The notes under the pieces are model-generated. The model was given only the letters and a program-made list of their open reading frames with translations, was not told the DNA's origin and made no database searches. A program made the translations under genes and the position numbers. A stretch of DNA of 64,000 nucleotides from assembly GCF_001027545.1 (NCBI RefSeq), contig NZ_CP009498.1, forward strand, positions 1,426,001-1,490,000, in the 5' to 3' direction. The stretch is from Endomicrobium proavitum. Its GTDB lineage: Bacteria > Elusimicrobiota > Endomicrobiia > Endomicrobiales > Endomicrobiaceae. Shown piece by piece: positions 33,204 through 42,062 of this stretch (positions within the stretch are counted from its first letter, which is position 1; every line of letters starts with the position of its first letter).

Positions 33204-35588
33204 GTGAAAAAATTAAAAAGATTAATAATAACTCTTGTTTTTCCTAAAACCCTTTTGTTGCTGGCAATTTTTTTCGGGCTGCTTATTACTATTACAGTTT
33301 TAAATTTTGTTCCGCGTTTGCTTGGCGTAACGCTTACAATTGTTATTGCCGCTTTAACGGCGGCGCTGTTTGTGGTTATAATTTTAAAACCGGTTGCGGC
33401 TATGCACGGGTTTATATGGCTTTTAAATCACAGCATGTATAAAATAAAAACCGTCGGATATGAAAACGTTCCTCAAACAGGCGGAGGGCTTATAGTTTCA
33501 AACTCCGTTTCTTATATAGACGCAATGCTTATATTTTCCGCTATAAAAAGACCCGTTAAATTTTTTGTAAATAAAGAGTTTAGCGAACATCCTTTTCTAA
33601 AACCTTTTTTAACTCCAAACAACAGCATTCCCATTGACCCTGCCGGCAGCCCGAAAGCCATAGGGAAAGCTCTTCAAAATGCGCGCAAGTCTATACAAAG
33701 CGGCGAGCTTGTCTGTATTTTTGCCGAGGGAGAACTTACCCGCACAGGGCTTATGCTTCCGTTTAAGAGAGGTTATGAGTTTGTCGTTAAAAATTTGAAC
33801 GTGCCGATTATTCCCGTTCATTTAGACAGAATTTGGGGGTCAACTTTTTCTTTTGTAAACAGAAAGCTTAAATGGCGCCTGCCAACGCACATGCCGTATC
33901 CTGTAACCGTAAGCGTCGGAAAGCCGCTGCCTTCTTCATCGCAGGCGTATCAAGTGCGCCTTGCCGTGCAGGAACTTTCCGCCGACGCGTTTAAATACAG
34001 AGGCAAAGATCAGAAAAAACTTCACGTGGGTTTTATAAGGCATGCCGCAAGGCATCCGTTTAAATTTTGTTTCGGCGATTTGAATTTAAAATTAAATTAT
34101 CTGCAAACCTTTACGCTTGCGCTGGCTTTATCAAAAAAAATTAAAGATAACATGCCGGAAGAAAAAGTCGGAATTTTCCTGCCCACTTCCGTTATGTGCG
34201 CCGTAGCTAATATTGCCGTTTTAATGGCGGGAAAAATTCCGGTAAATCTTAATTACACATACACTAAAAACATTCTTGAATCTTGCATAAAACAGTGCGA
34301 AATGAAACAGATTATTTCTTCGCGCGCTTTTTGCGACAAAACAAACATGCATCACTTTGACGACATGATGATATTTTGCGAAGATTTGCGCCGTCAGTTT
34401 AAACCGTTGTGGAAATTGAAAGTTTTTGCGTCTGTTTTACTTTTGCCTTACAAGCTGCTTGTTTGGTTTTATGTTAAGAAAAAAAGTTTGGATATAGACG
34501 AAGTAGCGGCGATTATTTTTTCAAGCGGTTCTACGGGAGAACCCAAAGGCATAATGCTTACGCATCAAAACATAGCTTCCAATGCGGAAGGCGTGTTTAA
34601 AGTTGTGGACGCGCAAAGTAAAGATATAATCGCCGGAATTTTGCCGCTGTTTCACTCATTCGGATATACGGCTACATTTTGGCTTAGCGCATATTTCGGT
34701 CTTGGCGCGGCGTTTCATTCAAGCCCTGTGGAATCGCAAAAAATAGGCGAACTTATTCAAAAGTTTAAGTGCACCATTATTTTTGCAACTCCTACGTTTT
34801 TAAATTCCTACGTTAAAAAATGCACCAAAGAACAATTTGCAACTTTAAGAGTTATTATCGCCGGCGCCGAAAAACTTAAAAAAGCCATCTCTATGGCGTT
34901 TTACGAAAAATTTCAAAAATCCGTTTTTGAAGGTTACGGCGCTACGGAAGTTTCGCCGGTAGTTTCTTTAGGAATTTCATCTTACGTTGATCCTAAAACA
35001 GGGAAAATTCAAGTGGGCAACAAGCTTGGCACCGTAGGGCATCCTCTTCCAAACGTTGCCGCAAAAATTGTTGACAGGGAAACTTTTGAGCTTTTATCTT
35101 TCGGCAAAGAGGGAATGCTTTTGGTAAAAGGTCCCAACGTAATGAAAGGCTATTTGAATAATCCGGAAAAAACCGCTGAAGTTATTAAAGACGGCTGGTA
35201 TGTTACCGGAGATATTTCTACTATAGACGAAGACGGGTTTATATCTATTACCGACAGAATTAACCGTTTCAGTAAAATAGGCGGAGAAATGGTTCCGCAG
35301 ATAAAAGTTGAAGAAGAACTTCACGAAGCCGCCGGCGCGCAGGAACATTTTGCCGTGGTAACTTCCGTTGAAGATGAAAAAAGAGGCGAACGTCTTGTAG
35401 TGCTGTATAAAGGCGAGCAGAATATAGATAAAATTCTGCGGGTAATGTATGAAAGCAATATTCCAAAACTTTGGATTCCAAAGAAAGAAAATTTTTATAA
35501 AGTTGAAGAATTTCCTGTGCTTGGCACGGGGAAACTTGATTTGAAAGGCGTGAAAAAACTTGCGCAGCAGCTTGTAGCCGGAATTTAA
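33204..35588 (+). CDS. Acyltransferase / acyl-ACP synthetase fusion (Aas-like), copy 2
   Basis: 794 residues, GTG start, 19 bases after copy 1. Same architecture and same length, aligned without gaps over long stretches, so it is a tandem duplication that has diverged (ligase motif here FSSGSTGEPKG; GYGATEVSPVVS; GTGKLD). It has the same S101-VSYI-D106 in place of HX4D. Retention of both copies with the same substitution argues that the change predates duplication and is tolerated or selected. Likely membrane-associated fatty-acid activation; substrate difference between copies is unknown. Confidence 0.88.
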   Translation: MKKLKRLIITLVFPKTLLLLAIFFGLLITITVLNFVPRLLGVTLTIVIAALTAALFVVIILKPVAAMHGFIWLLNHSMYKIKTVGYENVPQTGGGLIVSNSVSYIDAMLIFSAIKRPVKFFVNKEFSEHPFLKPFLTPNNSIPIDPAGSPKAIGKALQNARKSIQSGELVCIFAEGELTRTGLMLPFKRGYEFVVKNLNVPIIPVHLDRIWGSTFSFVNRKLKWRLPTHMPYPVTVSVGKPLPSSSQAYQVRLAVQELSADAFKYRGKDQKKLHVGFIRHAARHPFKFCFGDLNLKLNYLQTFTLALALSKKIKDNMPEEKVGIFLPTSVMCAVANIAVLMAGKIPVNLNYTYTKNILESCIKQCEMKQIISSRAFCDKTNMHHFDDMMIFCEDLRRQFKPLWKLKVFASVLLLPYKLLVWFYVKKKSLDIDEVAAIIFSSGSTGEPKGIMLTHQNIASNAEGVFKVVDAQSKDIIAGILPLFHSFGYTATFWLSAYFGLGAAFHSSPVESQKIGELIQKFKCTIIFATPTFLNSYVKKCTKEQFATLRVIIAGAEKLKKAISMAFYEKFQKSVFEGYGATEVSPVVSLGISSYVDPKTGKIQVGNKLGTVGHPLPNVAAKIVDRETFELLSFGKEGMLLVKGPNVMKGYLNNPEKTAEVIKDGWYVTGDISTIDEDGFISITDRINRFSKIGGEMVPQIKVEEELHEAAGAQEHFAVVTSVEDEKRGERLVVLYKGEQNIDKILRVMYESNIPKLWIPKKENFYKVEEFPVLGTGKLDLKGVKKLAQQLVAGI

Positions 35589-35591
35589 GTA

Positions 35592-36353
35592 TTATCTTTT
35601 TTTGGAAAGCTCGTAGAGAATAACTGCCGACGCGCATGAGGCGTTTAAGGAAGATATAGTATTTTTTTGCGGAATTGAAATTAAAAAATCGCAGTTTTTC
35701 TTTGTTAAATTATGAAGTCCGAACCCTTCGCTGCCTATTACAATTGCAAGAGGAAACGGCAAATCCGTTTCTTCAAGAGTCTTCTCTCCGTTTTCTGCGC
35801 CTGCTACCCAGAACCCGCTTTCTTTTAACAATTCTATCGTTTGATTTGTGTTTACAATTCTTGAAACCGGAATATGTTCAATTGCGCCCGCGGAAGATTT
35901 TGCCACCGTTTCATTTACGCCCGCTGCGCGCCATTTTGGAATTATAACTCCGTCGGCTCCAAACACCACGCAGTTTCTTATAATTGCGCCGAGGTTGTGA
36001 GGGTCTTCTATTGAGTCCAAAATTACAAGCAAAGGTTTAGGATTTTTTTTCGCAGCCGCAATTAACTCTTCAATTTCAAGATATTCCATTGCGGAAACTT
36101 CCGCGGCTATGCCTTGCGAGTTCTCGGAAAATCTGTCTAACTTTTCCGGCGGAACGTTGTGAATAGCAATGCCTTTCTGTTTTGCAATATCTATAATTTC
36201 GGTAATCGCCGCGCCGCGCGCCGTTTGCGCAACTAATATTTTATTTACAGTGCGTTTGCCGGCGCGCAAAAGCTCCAAAACCGGATTGCGCCCGTAAATA
36301 ATATTTTCAGAAACTTCCCGCCTTGTCTTCCCGGCAAATTTATTAAATCCCAT
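35592..36353 (-). CDS. rlmB: 23S rRNA 2'-O-methyltransferase, TrmH/SpoU family
   Basis: 253 residues. N-terminal L30-like substrate-binding domain (IIYGRNPVLELLRAGKRTVNKILVA) and C-terminal SPOUT knot (LDSIEDPHNLGAIIRNCVVFGADGVI; VIGSEGFGLHNL; IPQKNTISSLNASCASAVILYEL, where the typical 'SLNVSVA' reads SLNASCA). Methylates G2251 of 23S rRNA in E. coli. It is the last gene of a minus-strand run that resembles Bacillus cysS-...-rlmB. Confidence 0.92.
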   Translation of the reverse strand: MGFNKFAGKTRREVSENIIYGRNPVLELLRAGKRTVNKILVAQTARGAAITEIIDIAKQKGIAIHNVPPEKLDRFSENSQGIAAEVSAMEYLEIEELIAAAKKNPKPLLVILDSIEDPHNLGAIIRNCVVFGADGVIIPKWRAAGVNETVAKSSAGAIEHIPVSRIVNTNQTIELLKESGFWVAGAENGEKTLEETDLPFPLAIVIGSEGFGLHNLTKKNCDFLISIPQKNTISSLNASCASAVILYELSKKR

Positions 36354-36380
36354 TTTATCTTAACCGCCATAGTAATTTAG

Positions 36381-37772
36381 TTATATTTTTTTTGTCAGTA
36401 CGGATGTGCCGTCGGGATTATCTACTATTTTGTAGCCTTTTTCGTCTATTAATTTTCTAAGTCTGTCTGCTTCTGCCCAGTTTTTGGCTGAGCGCGCAGC
36501 GTTTCTTTGTTTTAAAAACTCTTCAAGATTTTTATCGGAAATTTTATTTTCCGCAAGCGTTATGCCCAGAGACTCTTCAGACATCTCTTCAAAAAGTTTT
36601 TTTAACTGCGCAAGTCTTAGCGGGTCTGCTTTGAAAAGTTCGTTTAAAATTAAATTTTTTACTTCATGCAGATACGACAAAGCTTTTTCCGAATTAAAAT
36701 CGTCGTCTAAAACTTCTAAAAATTTTTCTTTAATGGCCATAAGATCTGCTTCGGTAATGTCGGAAGCGCTTGCCTTTGCCAAAGACGAAAGCCTTAAATA
36801 AGCGTCGTCTAAACCCTGAAGCGTTTTCTTTGCGGCGTTTAATCCGTCGTCCGAAAAATCAAGAGGGCTTTTGTAATGCTGGGTAAGAAGATAATATCTT
36901 ACAACGCGCGGGTCGTATTTTTCAAAAATTTCTTTCAGCGTAAAAAAATTATTTAACGATTTAGACATTTTTTCTTTATTAATTGTCACAAAACCGTTAT
37001 GAACCCAATAGTTTACAAAAGGTTTGCCTGTTGCGGCTTCGCTTTGGGCAATTTCATTTTCGTGGTGAGGGAAAATTAAATCTTGTCCGCCGCCGTGTAT
37101 GTCTATTGTGTCGCCAAGCAGTTGCGACGACATAACGGAACATTCTATATGCCAGCCCGGGCGGCCTTTGCCCCACGGACTTTCCCATGAAACTTCAGCG
37201 GGTTCGCCTTCTTTGGATTTTTTCCATAAAGCAAAATCAAAAGCGTTCGCTTTTTCTTCATTAACGCCAACTCTTGCGCCGGAACGCATATCTTCTAAAT
37301 TTCTTTTGGAAAGTTTTCCGTAACCGGCAAATTTTTTAACGCTAAAATAAACGTCGCCGTCTTTTTCGTAAGCAAAACCTTTGTCTATAAGCGTTTTTAC
37401 AAAAGATATAATTTGTGCAATCATCTCCGTAACGCGCGGATAGATTGCGGCTTTTTTTATATTTAGTTTATCGGTTTGCGTGAAATAATCTTCTATATAA
37501 GTGTTTGCAATATCGGAAGGCGTTGTATTTTTTTCAATGGATTTTTTAATGATTTTGTCGTCAACGTCGGTAAAATTTTGAACATGCTTAACTTCAAAAC
37601 CTCTTTTAAGAAGATGTCTTTTAATAATGTCAAACACAACGTAAGCGCGCGCATGCCCCAAATGGACGCTGTCGTAAGGGGTTACGCCGCAAACATACAT
37701 TGAAACTTGGTTTGCTTTTTGAGGTTTAAACTCTTCTTTTTTGCCGGTTAAAGTATTTGAAATTTTTATCAT
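36381..37772 (-). CDS. cysS: Cysteinyl-tRNA synthetase
   Basis: 463 residues. Class I synthetase with zinc Cys in YVCGVTPYD, the HIGH-type motif HLGHARAYV (about 37-45), WHIECSVM and HGGGQDLIFPHHENEIAQSEA for zinc binding, and KMSKSLNNF. Charges tRNA-Cys. It starts 13 bases after ispF and belongs to the aroE-PIN/TRAM-ispD-ispF-cysS-rlmB run. Confidence 0.97.
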   Translation of the reverse strand: MIKISNTLTGKKEEFKPQKANQVSMYVCGVTPYDSVHLGHARAYVVFDIIKRHLLKRGFEVKHVQNFTDVDDKIIKKSIEKNTTPSDIANTYIEDYFTQTDKLNIKKAAIYPRVTEMIAQIISFVKTLIDKGFAYEKDGDVYFSVKKFAGYGKLSKRNLEDMRSGARVGVNEEKANAFDFALWKKSKEGEPAEVSWESPWGKGRPGWHIECSVMSSQLLGDTIDIHGGGQDLIFPHHENEIAQSEAATGKPFVNYWVHNGFVTINKEKMSKSLNNFFTLKEIFEKYDPRVVRYYLLTQHYKSPLDFSDDGLNAAKKTLQGLDDAYLRLSSLAKASASDITEADLMAIKEKFLEVLDDDFNSEKALSYLHEVKNLILNELFKADPLRLAQLKKLFEEMSEESLGITLAENKISDKNLEEFLKQRNAARSAKNWAEADRLRKLIDEKGYKIVDNPDGTSVLTKKI

Positions 37773-37785
37773 TTTAATTTCCGCA

Positions 37786-38256
37786 TTATTTTTTAATTGT
37801 TACGACGGCAAGGGCGGCTATGCCTTCGCCGCGTCCTATAAAACCCATTTTTTCGTTTGTAGTGGCTTTTATTGCAATTCTTGCCTTGTTTAGTTTTAAA
37901 GCCTTTGAGATATTGATTTTCATTTTGTCTATATGAGGGTAAATTTTCGGTTCTTGCGCTATTACCGTAATATCGGCATTGTTAATTTTGAATTTGAGAT
38001 TCTTTAATTCTTTGCAAACTGTTTCTAAAAGTTTTAAGCTTGAAATGTTTTTGTATTGCGGGTCGTTGTTAGGGAAAAAGTGTCCTATGTCGTTAAGCCC
38101 TGCTGCGCCCAAAAGAGCGTCCATTAACGCGTGAATTAAAACGTCGGCGTCGCTGTGTCCGTCAAGACCTTTAGGGGCGGCAATTTCAACGCCGCCCAAA
38201 AATAATTTTCTACCCTTTTTAAATTTATGAACGTCATACCCGAAGCCTATATACAT
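37786..38256 (-). CDS. ispF: 2-C-methyl-D-erythritol 2,4-cyclodiphosphate synthase
   Basis: 156 residues with the family signatures [31 protein letters not shown] (zinc ligands) and [17 protein letters not shown]. Converts CDP-ME 2-phosphate to the cyclic diphosphate in the MEP pathway. Nine bases downstream of ispD. Confidence 0.97.
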   Translation of the reverse strand: MYIGFGYDVHKFKKGRKLFLGGVEIAAPKGLDGHSDADVLIHALMDALLGAAGLNDIGHFFPNNDPQYKNISSLKLLETVCKELKNLKFKINNADITVIAQEPKIYPHIDKMKINISKALKLNKARIAIKATTNEKMGFIGRGEGIAALAVVTIKK

Positions 38257-38265
38257 TTTTATTCC

Positions 38266-38919
38266 TTATCGCGTAAGTATCTTTTCTGCCGCTTCAAAAT
38301 CGTGTTTGGCCGTTATTTTAAAGTTTGGAAACTTTGTTTGCACAACCGCAACTTTCACGCCTGATTTTTCTACAAGCATGGAATCGTCGGTAGTGTTAGG
38401 CGCAATTTTTTTTGAATAAACTTTTTTCAGCAGCGCGGCTTGAAAAATTTGCGGAGTTTGAACGTTATATAAAACCGATCTGTCTAAAGTTTTATCTACA
38501 AAACCGCTTTTAACGGTTTTTATCGTATCTTTAGTTTTTTCAACGGCTATCGCCGCTTTTGTTTTTTTTGCTTTCTTTAAAACGGCAAGGATGTCGGCTT
38601 TATTTATTAAAGGTCTTGCGGCGTCGTGAACCGCAACGTAGTTAGTATCTTTTTCAACGCAAGCAAGCCCGTTTCTAACGGAGTCAAATCTTTCTTTTCC
38701 GCCGGAAACAAAAAAATAATCTTTATATTTCTTTTTTAACGCTGTAATTTTATTTTCAGGCACAACAATTATTATCCGTTTGAAAACTTTTGAAGAGGCG
38801 AATGTTTCGGCGCTCCATAAAAACACAGGTTTGCCGCAAAGGGACAAAAACTGTTTTGGAGTTTTTGAACCGAATCTTTTTCCCGATCCGCCGGCCACTA
38901 TTATTGCCGTCGCTTTCAT
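38266..38919 (-). CDS. ispD: 2-C-methyl-D-erythritol 4-phosphate cytidylyltransferase
   Basis: 217 residues. Nucleotidyl loop AIIVAGGSGKRFGSKTPKQFL, VAVHDAARPLI and DDSMLVE. Forms CDP-ME from MEP and CTP. Its ATG overlaps the preceding PIN-TRAM gene by four bases, showing coupled translation. Confidence 0.96.
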   Translation of the reverse strand: MKATAIIVAGGSGKRFGSKTPKQFLSLCGKPVFLWSAETFASSKVFKRIIIVVPENKITALKKKYKDYFFVSGGKERFDSVRNGLACVEKDTNYVAVHDAARPLINKADILAVLKKAKKTKAAIAVEKTKDTIKTVKSGFVDKTLDRSVLYNVQTPQIFQAALLKKVYSKKIAPNTTDDSMLVEKSGVKVAVVQTKFPNFKITAKHDFEAAEKILTR

Positions 38920-39728
38920 CTGTGTTCCGTGTGTCCCTGAAATTTGTGGTGACTATGTTTGTTTTGAAGAATTTCGGTTTCAACTTTTCCAAAAATCATT
39001 TTTCCGGAAGAAGTTTGCACTACCGAAGTAACTTTAAGAGTAACTCTTTTGCCGATAAACTTTTTGCCGTCTTCCGCCACAACCAAAGTTCCGTCGTTTA
39101 AATATCCCGCCGCCTGATTGTGCTGAGAACCTTCTTTTGCAAGATATATTGTTAAGTTTTCGCCCGGAAGATATATTTTTGAAAGCGATGAAGCTAAATC
39201 GTTAATATTTAAAACCGCAACCTGCGCCGCGGCTGCCGCTCTTGTAAGGCTGAAGTCTGCGGTTATTATCAGCGCGTTTAAATTTTTTGCCGCTTCAATA
39301 AGTTTTGCGTCGGAATTTTCAAGATTTTTATAAGATTTAGCAAACGTTTTAGTTTTAATAAATTCGTCTTTCTGAAATTTTTCAGCTGTATTTAAACCTC
39401 TTCTTGCCGAATTTTTAACGGCTAAATCGCGAGAGGCTTCAAGAGTTTTTAATTGCGAAATTACAAAACCTGCAATTATGTAGTTAAAAGACAGAAACCT
39501 TGTTTTTGCCGCATAGTAAATTCTTGCGTCGGAAAGCGCCGACGCGTCCAAAATTGCAAAATTGGTTTTTGTTTTTTTACAAAATATTCTTTCTAAAAAA
39601 TATTCGGCAAAAACTAAAACAAGAGCCGCGCCAAGCCCCGCTGCGGCTGTTTCTAACGTAGGGTTGAATTTTAAATAAGCAATAATAGGTCCGGCTAAAA
39701 TTAAACAAATTCTGAAAAACCAAATCAT
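38916..39728 (-). CDS. PIN/TRAM-domain membrane protein (YacL-like)
   Basis: 270 residues. Two N-terminal membrane segments (about 1-47), a PIN nuclease-like domain (AILDASALSDARI; NSDAKLIEAAKNLNALIITADFSLTRAA) and a C-terminal TRAM domain (GENLTIYLAKEGSQHNQAAGYLNDGTLVVAEDG). Firmicutes YacL has the same layout and also precedes ispD. The TxDxxL core reads ITADFSL, where Asn before Asp is usual, while the acidic residues are kept. A short His-rich tail (NKHSHHKFQGHTEHR) is unusual. Probable RNase-like function, unproven. Confidence 0.87.
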   Translation of the reverse strand: MIWFFRICLILAGPIIAYLKFNPTLETAAAGLGAALVLVFAEYFLERIFCKKTKTNFAILDASALSDARIYYAAKTRFLSFNYIIAGFVISQLKTLEASRDLAVKNSARRGLNTAEKFQKDEFIKTKTFAKSYKNLENSDAKLIEAAKNLNALIITADFSLTRAAAAAQVAVLNINDLASSLSKIYLPGENLTIYLAKEGSQHNQAAGYLNDGTLVVAEDGKKFIGKRVTLKVTSVVQTSSGKMIFGKVETEILQNKHSHHKFQGHTEHR

Positions 39729-39732
39729 AAAG

Positions 39733-40554
39733 CTACCTCGTCCATTTTTTAAGAAGTTTTAGGGCTGATTTTGCGTTCGGATATATGCCCGTCCAAATTT
39801 TAAATGCCTGCGCGCCTTGATTTACAAGCATTCCGTCTCCGGTAAAATATTTTAATTTTTTTTCTTTCGCAAGTTTGGCAAAAGGCGTGTTTTTATTGTA
39901 AATTAAATCGTAAATTATTGCCGCGGGTTTTATTTTTTCGGCGTTAAACGGCAAAACGTCGTTTTTTTTCATTCCGCACGCCGAAGCGTTTACAATTAAA
40001 TCCGCGTCGGTAAGCGCGTTTTGAATGTTTGCCGCCGCAATCGCTTTTATTTTAAAAATATCGGCAAGTTTTTCTGCGGTTTTGTGAGTTCTGTTTGTTA
40101 TAAAAACATTTTTTGCGCCGCTTAACGAAAGCGCATAAGCAACCGCTTTTGCCGCTCCGCCGGCGCCGTAAATTAGGATATTTTTATTTTTTATTTTTAT
40201 ATCGTTAGAAAGTAAGTCGGCAAGAAATCCGGAATAATCCGTGTTGTATCCGTAAAGTTTTCCGTTTTTTAACGCTACGGTATTTACGGCTCCTATAAGT
40301 TTTGCCGCTTTGTCGGTAAAATCTACAAGTTGCATTATTGCTGTTTTGTGCGGAATTGTAATATTAAATCCGTAAAAGCCGAGAGTTTTTAAAGCTGAAA
40401 CTGTTTTCTTAAAATTTTGCGGCGATGTTTCAAAAGAGAGGTAGGCGCAATTTAAATTTTCCCGCTCAAACCACGCATTATGCATTTGCGGAGAAAAAGA
40501 GTGCTTTATCGGAAATCCTAAAACGGCGTATAATTTTGTTTGTGTATTTAGCAT
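39733..40554 (-). CDS. aroE: Shikimate dehydrogenase
   Basis: 273 residues. Substrate-binding GFPIKHSFSPQMHN, FNITIPHKTAIM with the catalytic Lys, NTDYSGF, the NADP loop IYGAGGAAKAVAYAL followed by TNRT (Arg favours NADP), and DGMLVNQGAQAF. Reduces 3-dehydroshikimate for aromatic amino acid synthesis. It is the first gene of the minus-strand operon and has its own promoter. Confidence 0.96.
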   Translation of the reverse strand: MLNTQTKLYAVLGFPIKHSFSPQMHNAWFERENLNCAYLSFETSPQNFKKTVSALKTLGFYGFNITIPHKTAIMQLVDFTDKAAKLIGAVNTVALKNGKLYGYNTDYSGFLADLLSNDIKIKNKNILIYGAGGAAKAVAYALSLSGAKNVFITNRTHKTAEKLADIFKIKAIAAANIQNALTDADLIVNASACGMKKNDVLPFNAEKIKPAAIIYDLIYNKNTPFAKLAKEKKLKYFTGDGMLVNQGAQAFKIWTGIYPNAKSALKLLKKWTR

Positions 40555-40587
40555 TTTTTTACCTGAAATTCGTTGATAATATAAAGA

Positions 40588-40616
40588 ATTTTATCATAAA
40601 GGTTTGCTATAGTCAA
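40588..40616 (-). promoter_or_regulatory. Promoter for the aroE operon
   Basis: On the minus strand TTGACT (40616-40611), 17-base spacer, TAAAAT (40593-40588), about 30 bases before the aroE ATG. It lies directly against the preceding terminator. Confidence 0.7.
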
Positions 40617-40619
40617 CGT

Positions 40620-40651
40620 AAAAACCCCTCTTAAGCTAAAGAGGGGTTTTT
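40620..40651 (-). terminator. Rho-independent terminator of the glycoside-hydrolase-like gene
   Basis: A 13-bp perfect stem (AAAAACCCCTCTT with AAGAGGGGTTTTT) has a 6-base loop and T5 on the minus strand. Confidence 0.88.
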
Positions 40652-40685
40652 GTTTTATGCTCAAACTCGGTTTTTTTTGGGGTTT

Positions 40686-41993
40686 TTATTCTTCGTCGGG
40701 TATTTCAAGTTCCGTTATAATTTGTTCTTGAGCAAGCGCTGTTGTTGAGGAGCTTGAAACAATAGGCATTTTTAGAAAATTTTTGCCGGTTTCGGCAATC
40801 ATTAAATTTTGAATTTCGTCGGTATCGTTTTTATCGTAATAATCTTCGGCTTCGTTCGGTTCAAGCGCGCTTCTTGTGTAAGCGCATGCGGGATTCCACA
40901 AAAGCCAGTCGCCTATTTCGTTGTCATAGCACGCCTGTATTTGCGCGCGCACTTCTTTGGCGCCGTATCGGACGCCGTAAAGAGAAAAGTCCTGCAGCCA
41001 CGGACGAAATTTTTCAGGCGGAATTTTTTTTGTTTTAAGAGCGCTCTTAACGGCTAAATAAACAATTGTGTAAGGAGATTTGTTAGGGTTTGCTACCCCA
41101 AGATCTCCTTTGTAATAGTGCGACGGGTAAATCATGGGGCTTACGTAATCTATATGTTCGGTCATTTCTACTATTTTCTGTCCTATGCCCATATCTCCGT
41201 CGGAAGTTGTGGTTGCGCCGAAAACGTCTATGGAAACTTTTACGCCTTGCTCGTGCAGAACGCGCGCGGCTTCTTTTAAGAAATCCACAATAGCTTTAGA
41301 TGCGGCAGCGGCGGAATGGTCGGGGTTGGAGTATCTGCAATTTTTAATATTTCCGTCGGAAGGGAAGCGTATGTAGTCAAATTGTATCTCGTCAAAACCC
41401 ATTTGCGCGGCTCTTGTTGAAACTTCTAAAATATAGTCGCGCGCTTCTTTGTTGTAAGGGTCAAGCCACGTTATGTTTTTTCTGTCCGTCCATAAAGAAC
41501 CGTCGGGATTTTTTACGGCCATTGACGGTTTTTTGCGCGCCATAGTGTTGTCTCTGAAAGCTACAACTCTTGCTACGGTGTAAACTCCGTTTTCTTTAAG
41601 TTTTTGAATGTATTGCGCGGCGTTTGGAATGGCTCTGAAATACGCGCCGTTTGCGTCCGCGGTTTCAACGCCGTCTATGTAAATTTTTCCGTCAATTTCT
41701 TTTATGTCTATTACGGCTGTGTTAAGTTCGGTAGAGTTGAAAAGTTCTATAACCGCTTTTCTGTGTTTTTCCGGACCGGAAATAAAAGCGGAAAGATGAA
41801 TTCCTCTGACGTGTTTTTTTTGCGCGGTCGGCTGAAGATTTTTTAAAACTTCTTCCGCAAGAGTTTCCGTAACGCTTTGTTCTGCGGCGGGTTCTTCTAA
41901 AATGGTAACGTTTTGCTGTGCCGCAAAAGTAGTTTTTGCCGCGGAAGTAAAAGATAAAATAAAAAGTAAAATCAGCGTAAATTTAAATTTCAT
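40686..41993 (-). CDS. Secreted putative glycoside hydrolase (DUF4015-like)
   Basis: 435 residues with a signal peptide (MKFKFTLILLFILSFTSAAKTTFA). The central part is a TIM-barrel-like domain typical of the DUF4015 putative glycosyl hydrolases: GIHLSAFISG, NTAVIDIKEIDGKIY, ARVVAFRDN, WLDPYNKEARDYILEVSTRAAQMGFDEIQFDYIRFPSDG, DVFGATT and YVSPMIYPSHYYKGD. FDEIQFDYIRFP carries the probable acidic catalytic residues. The substrate is unknown; an envelope or extracellular polysaccharide is likely. The Ser/Thr-rich C-terminal tail is not conserved. Confidence 0.85.
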   Translation of the reverse strand: MKFKFTLILLFILSFTSAAKTTFAAQQNVTILEEPAAEQSVTETLAEEVLKNLQPTAQKKHVRGIHLSAFISGPEKHRKAVIELFNSTELNTAVIDIKEIDGKIYIDGVETADANGAYFRAIPNAAQYIQKLKENGVYTVARVVAFRDNTMARKKPSMAVKNPDGSLWTDRKNITWLDPYNKEARDYILEVSTRAAQMGFDEIQFDYIRFPSDGNIKNCRYSNPDHSAAAASKAIVDFLKEAARVLHEQGVKVSIDVFGATTTSDGDMGIGQKIVEMTEHIDYVSPMIYPSHYYKGDLGVANPNKSPYTIVYLAVKSALKTKKIPPEKFRPWLQDFSLYGVRYGAKEVRAQIQACYDNEIGDWLLWNPACAYTRSALEPNEAEDYYDKNDTDEIQNLMIAETGKNFLKMPIVSSSSTTALAQEQIITELEIPDEE

Positions 41994-42024
41994 GTTGAAC
42001 TCATTCTAATGAAATTTACTCTTT

Positions 42025-42053
42025 TTGTCAAATAGAAATAAATTGTGTATAAT
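42025..42053 (+). promoter_or_regulatory. Promoter for the secreted protein at 42063
   Basis: TTGTCA (42025-42030), 17-base spacer, TATAAT (42048-42053). The expected start falls about three bases before the ATG, implying a leaderless or near-leaderless mRNA. Confidence 0.65.
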
Positions 42054-42062
42054 TATTAAGAT

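Noticed and set aside
41090-41376. Plus-strand frames opposite the DUF4015 gene
   Set aside because: Antisense shadows of a clear minus-strand secreted protein.
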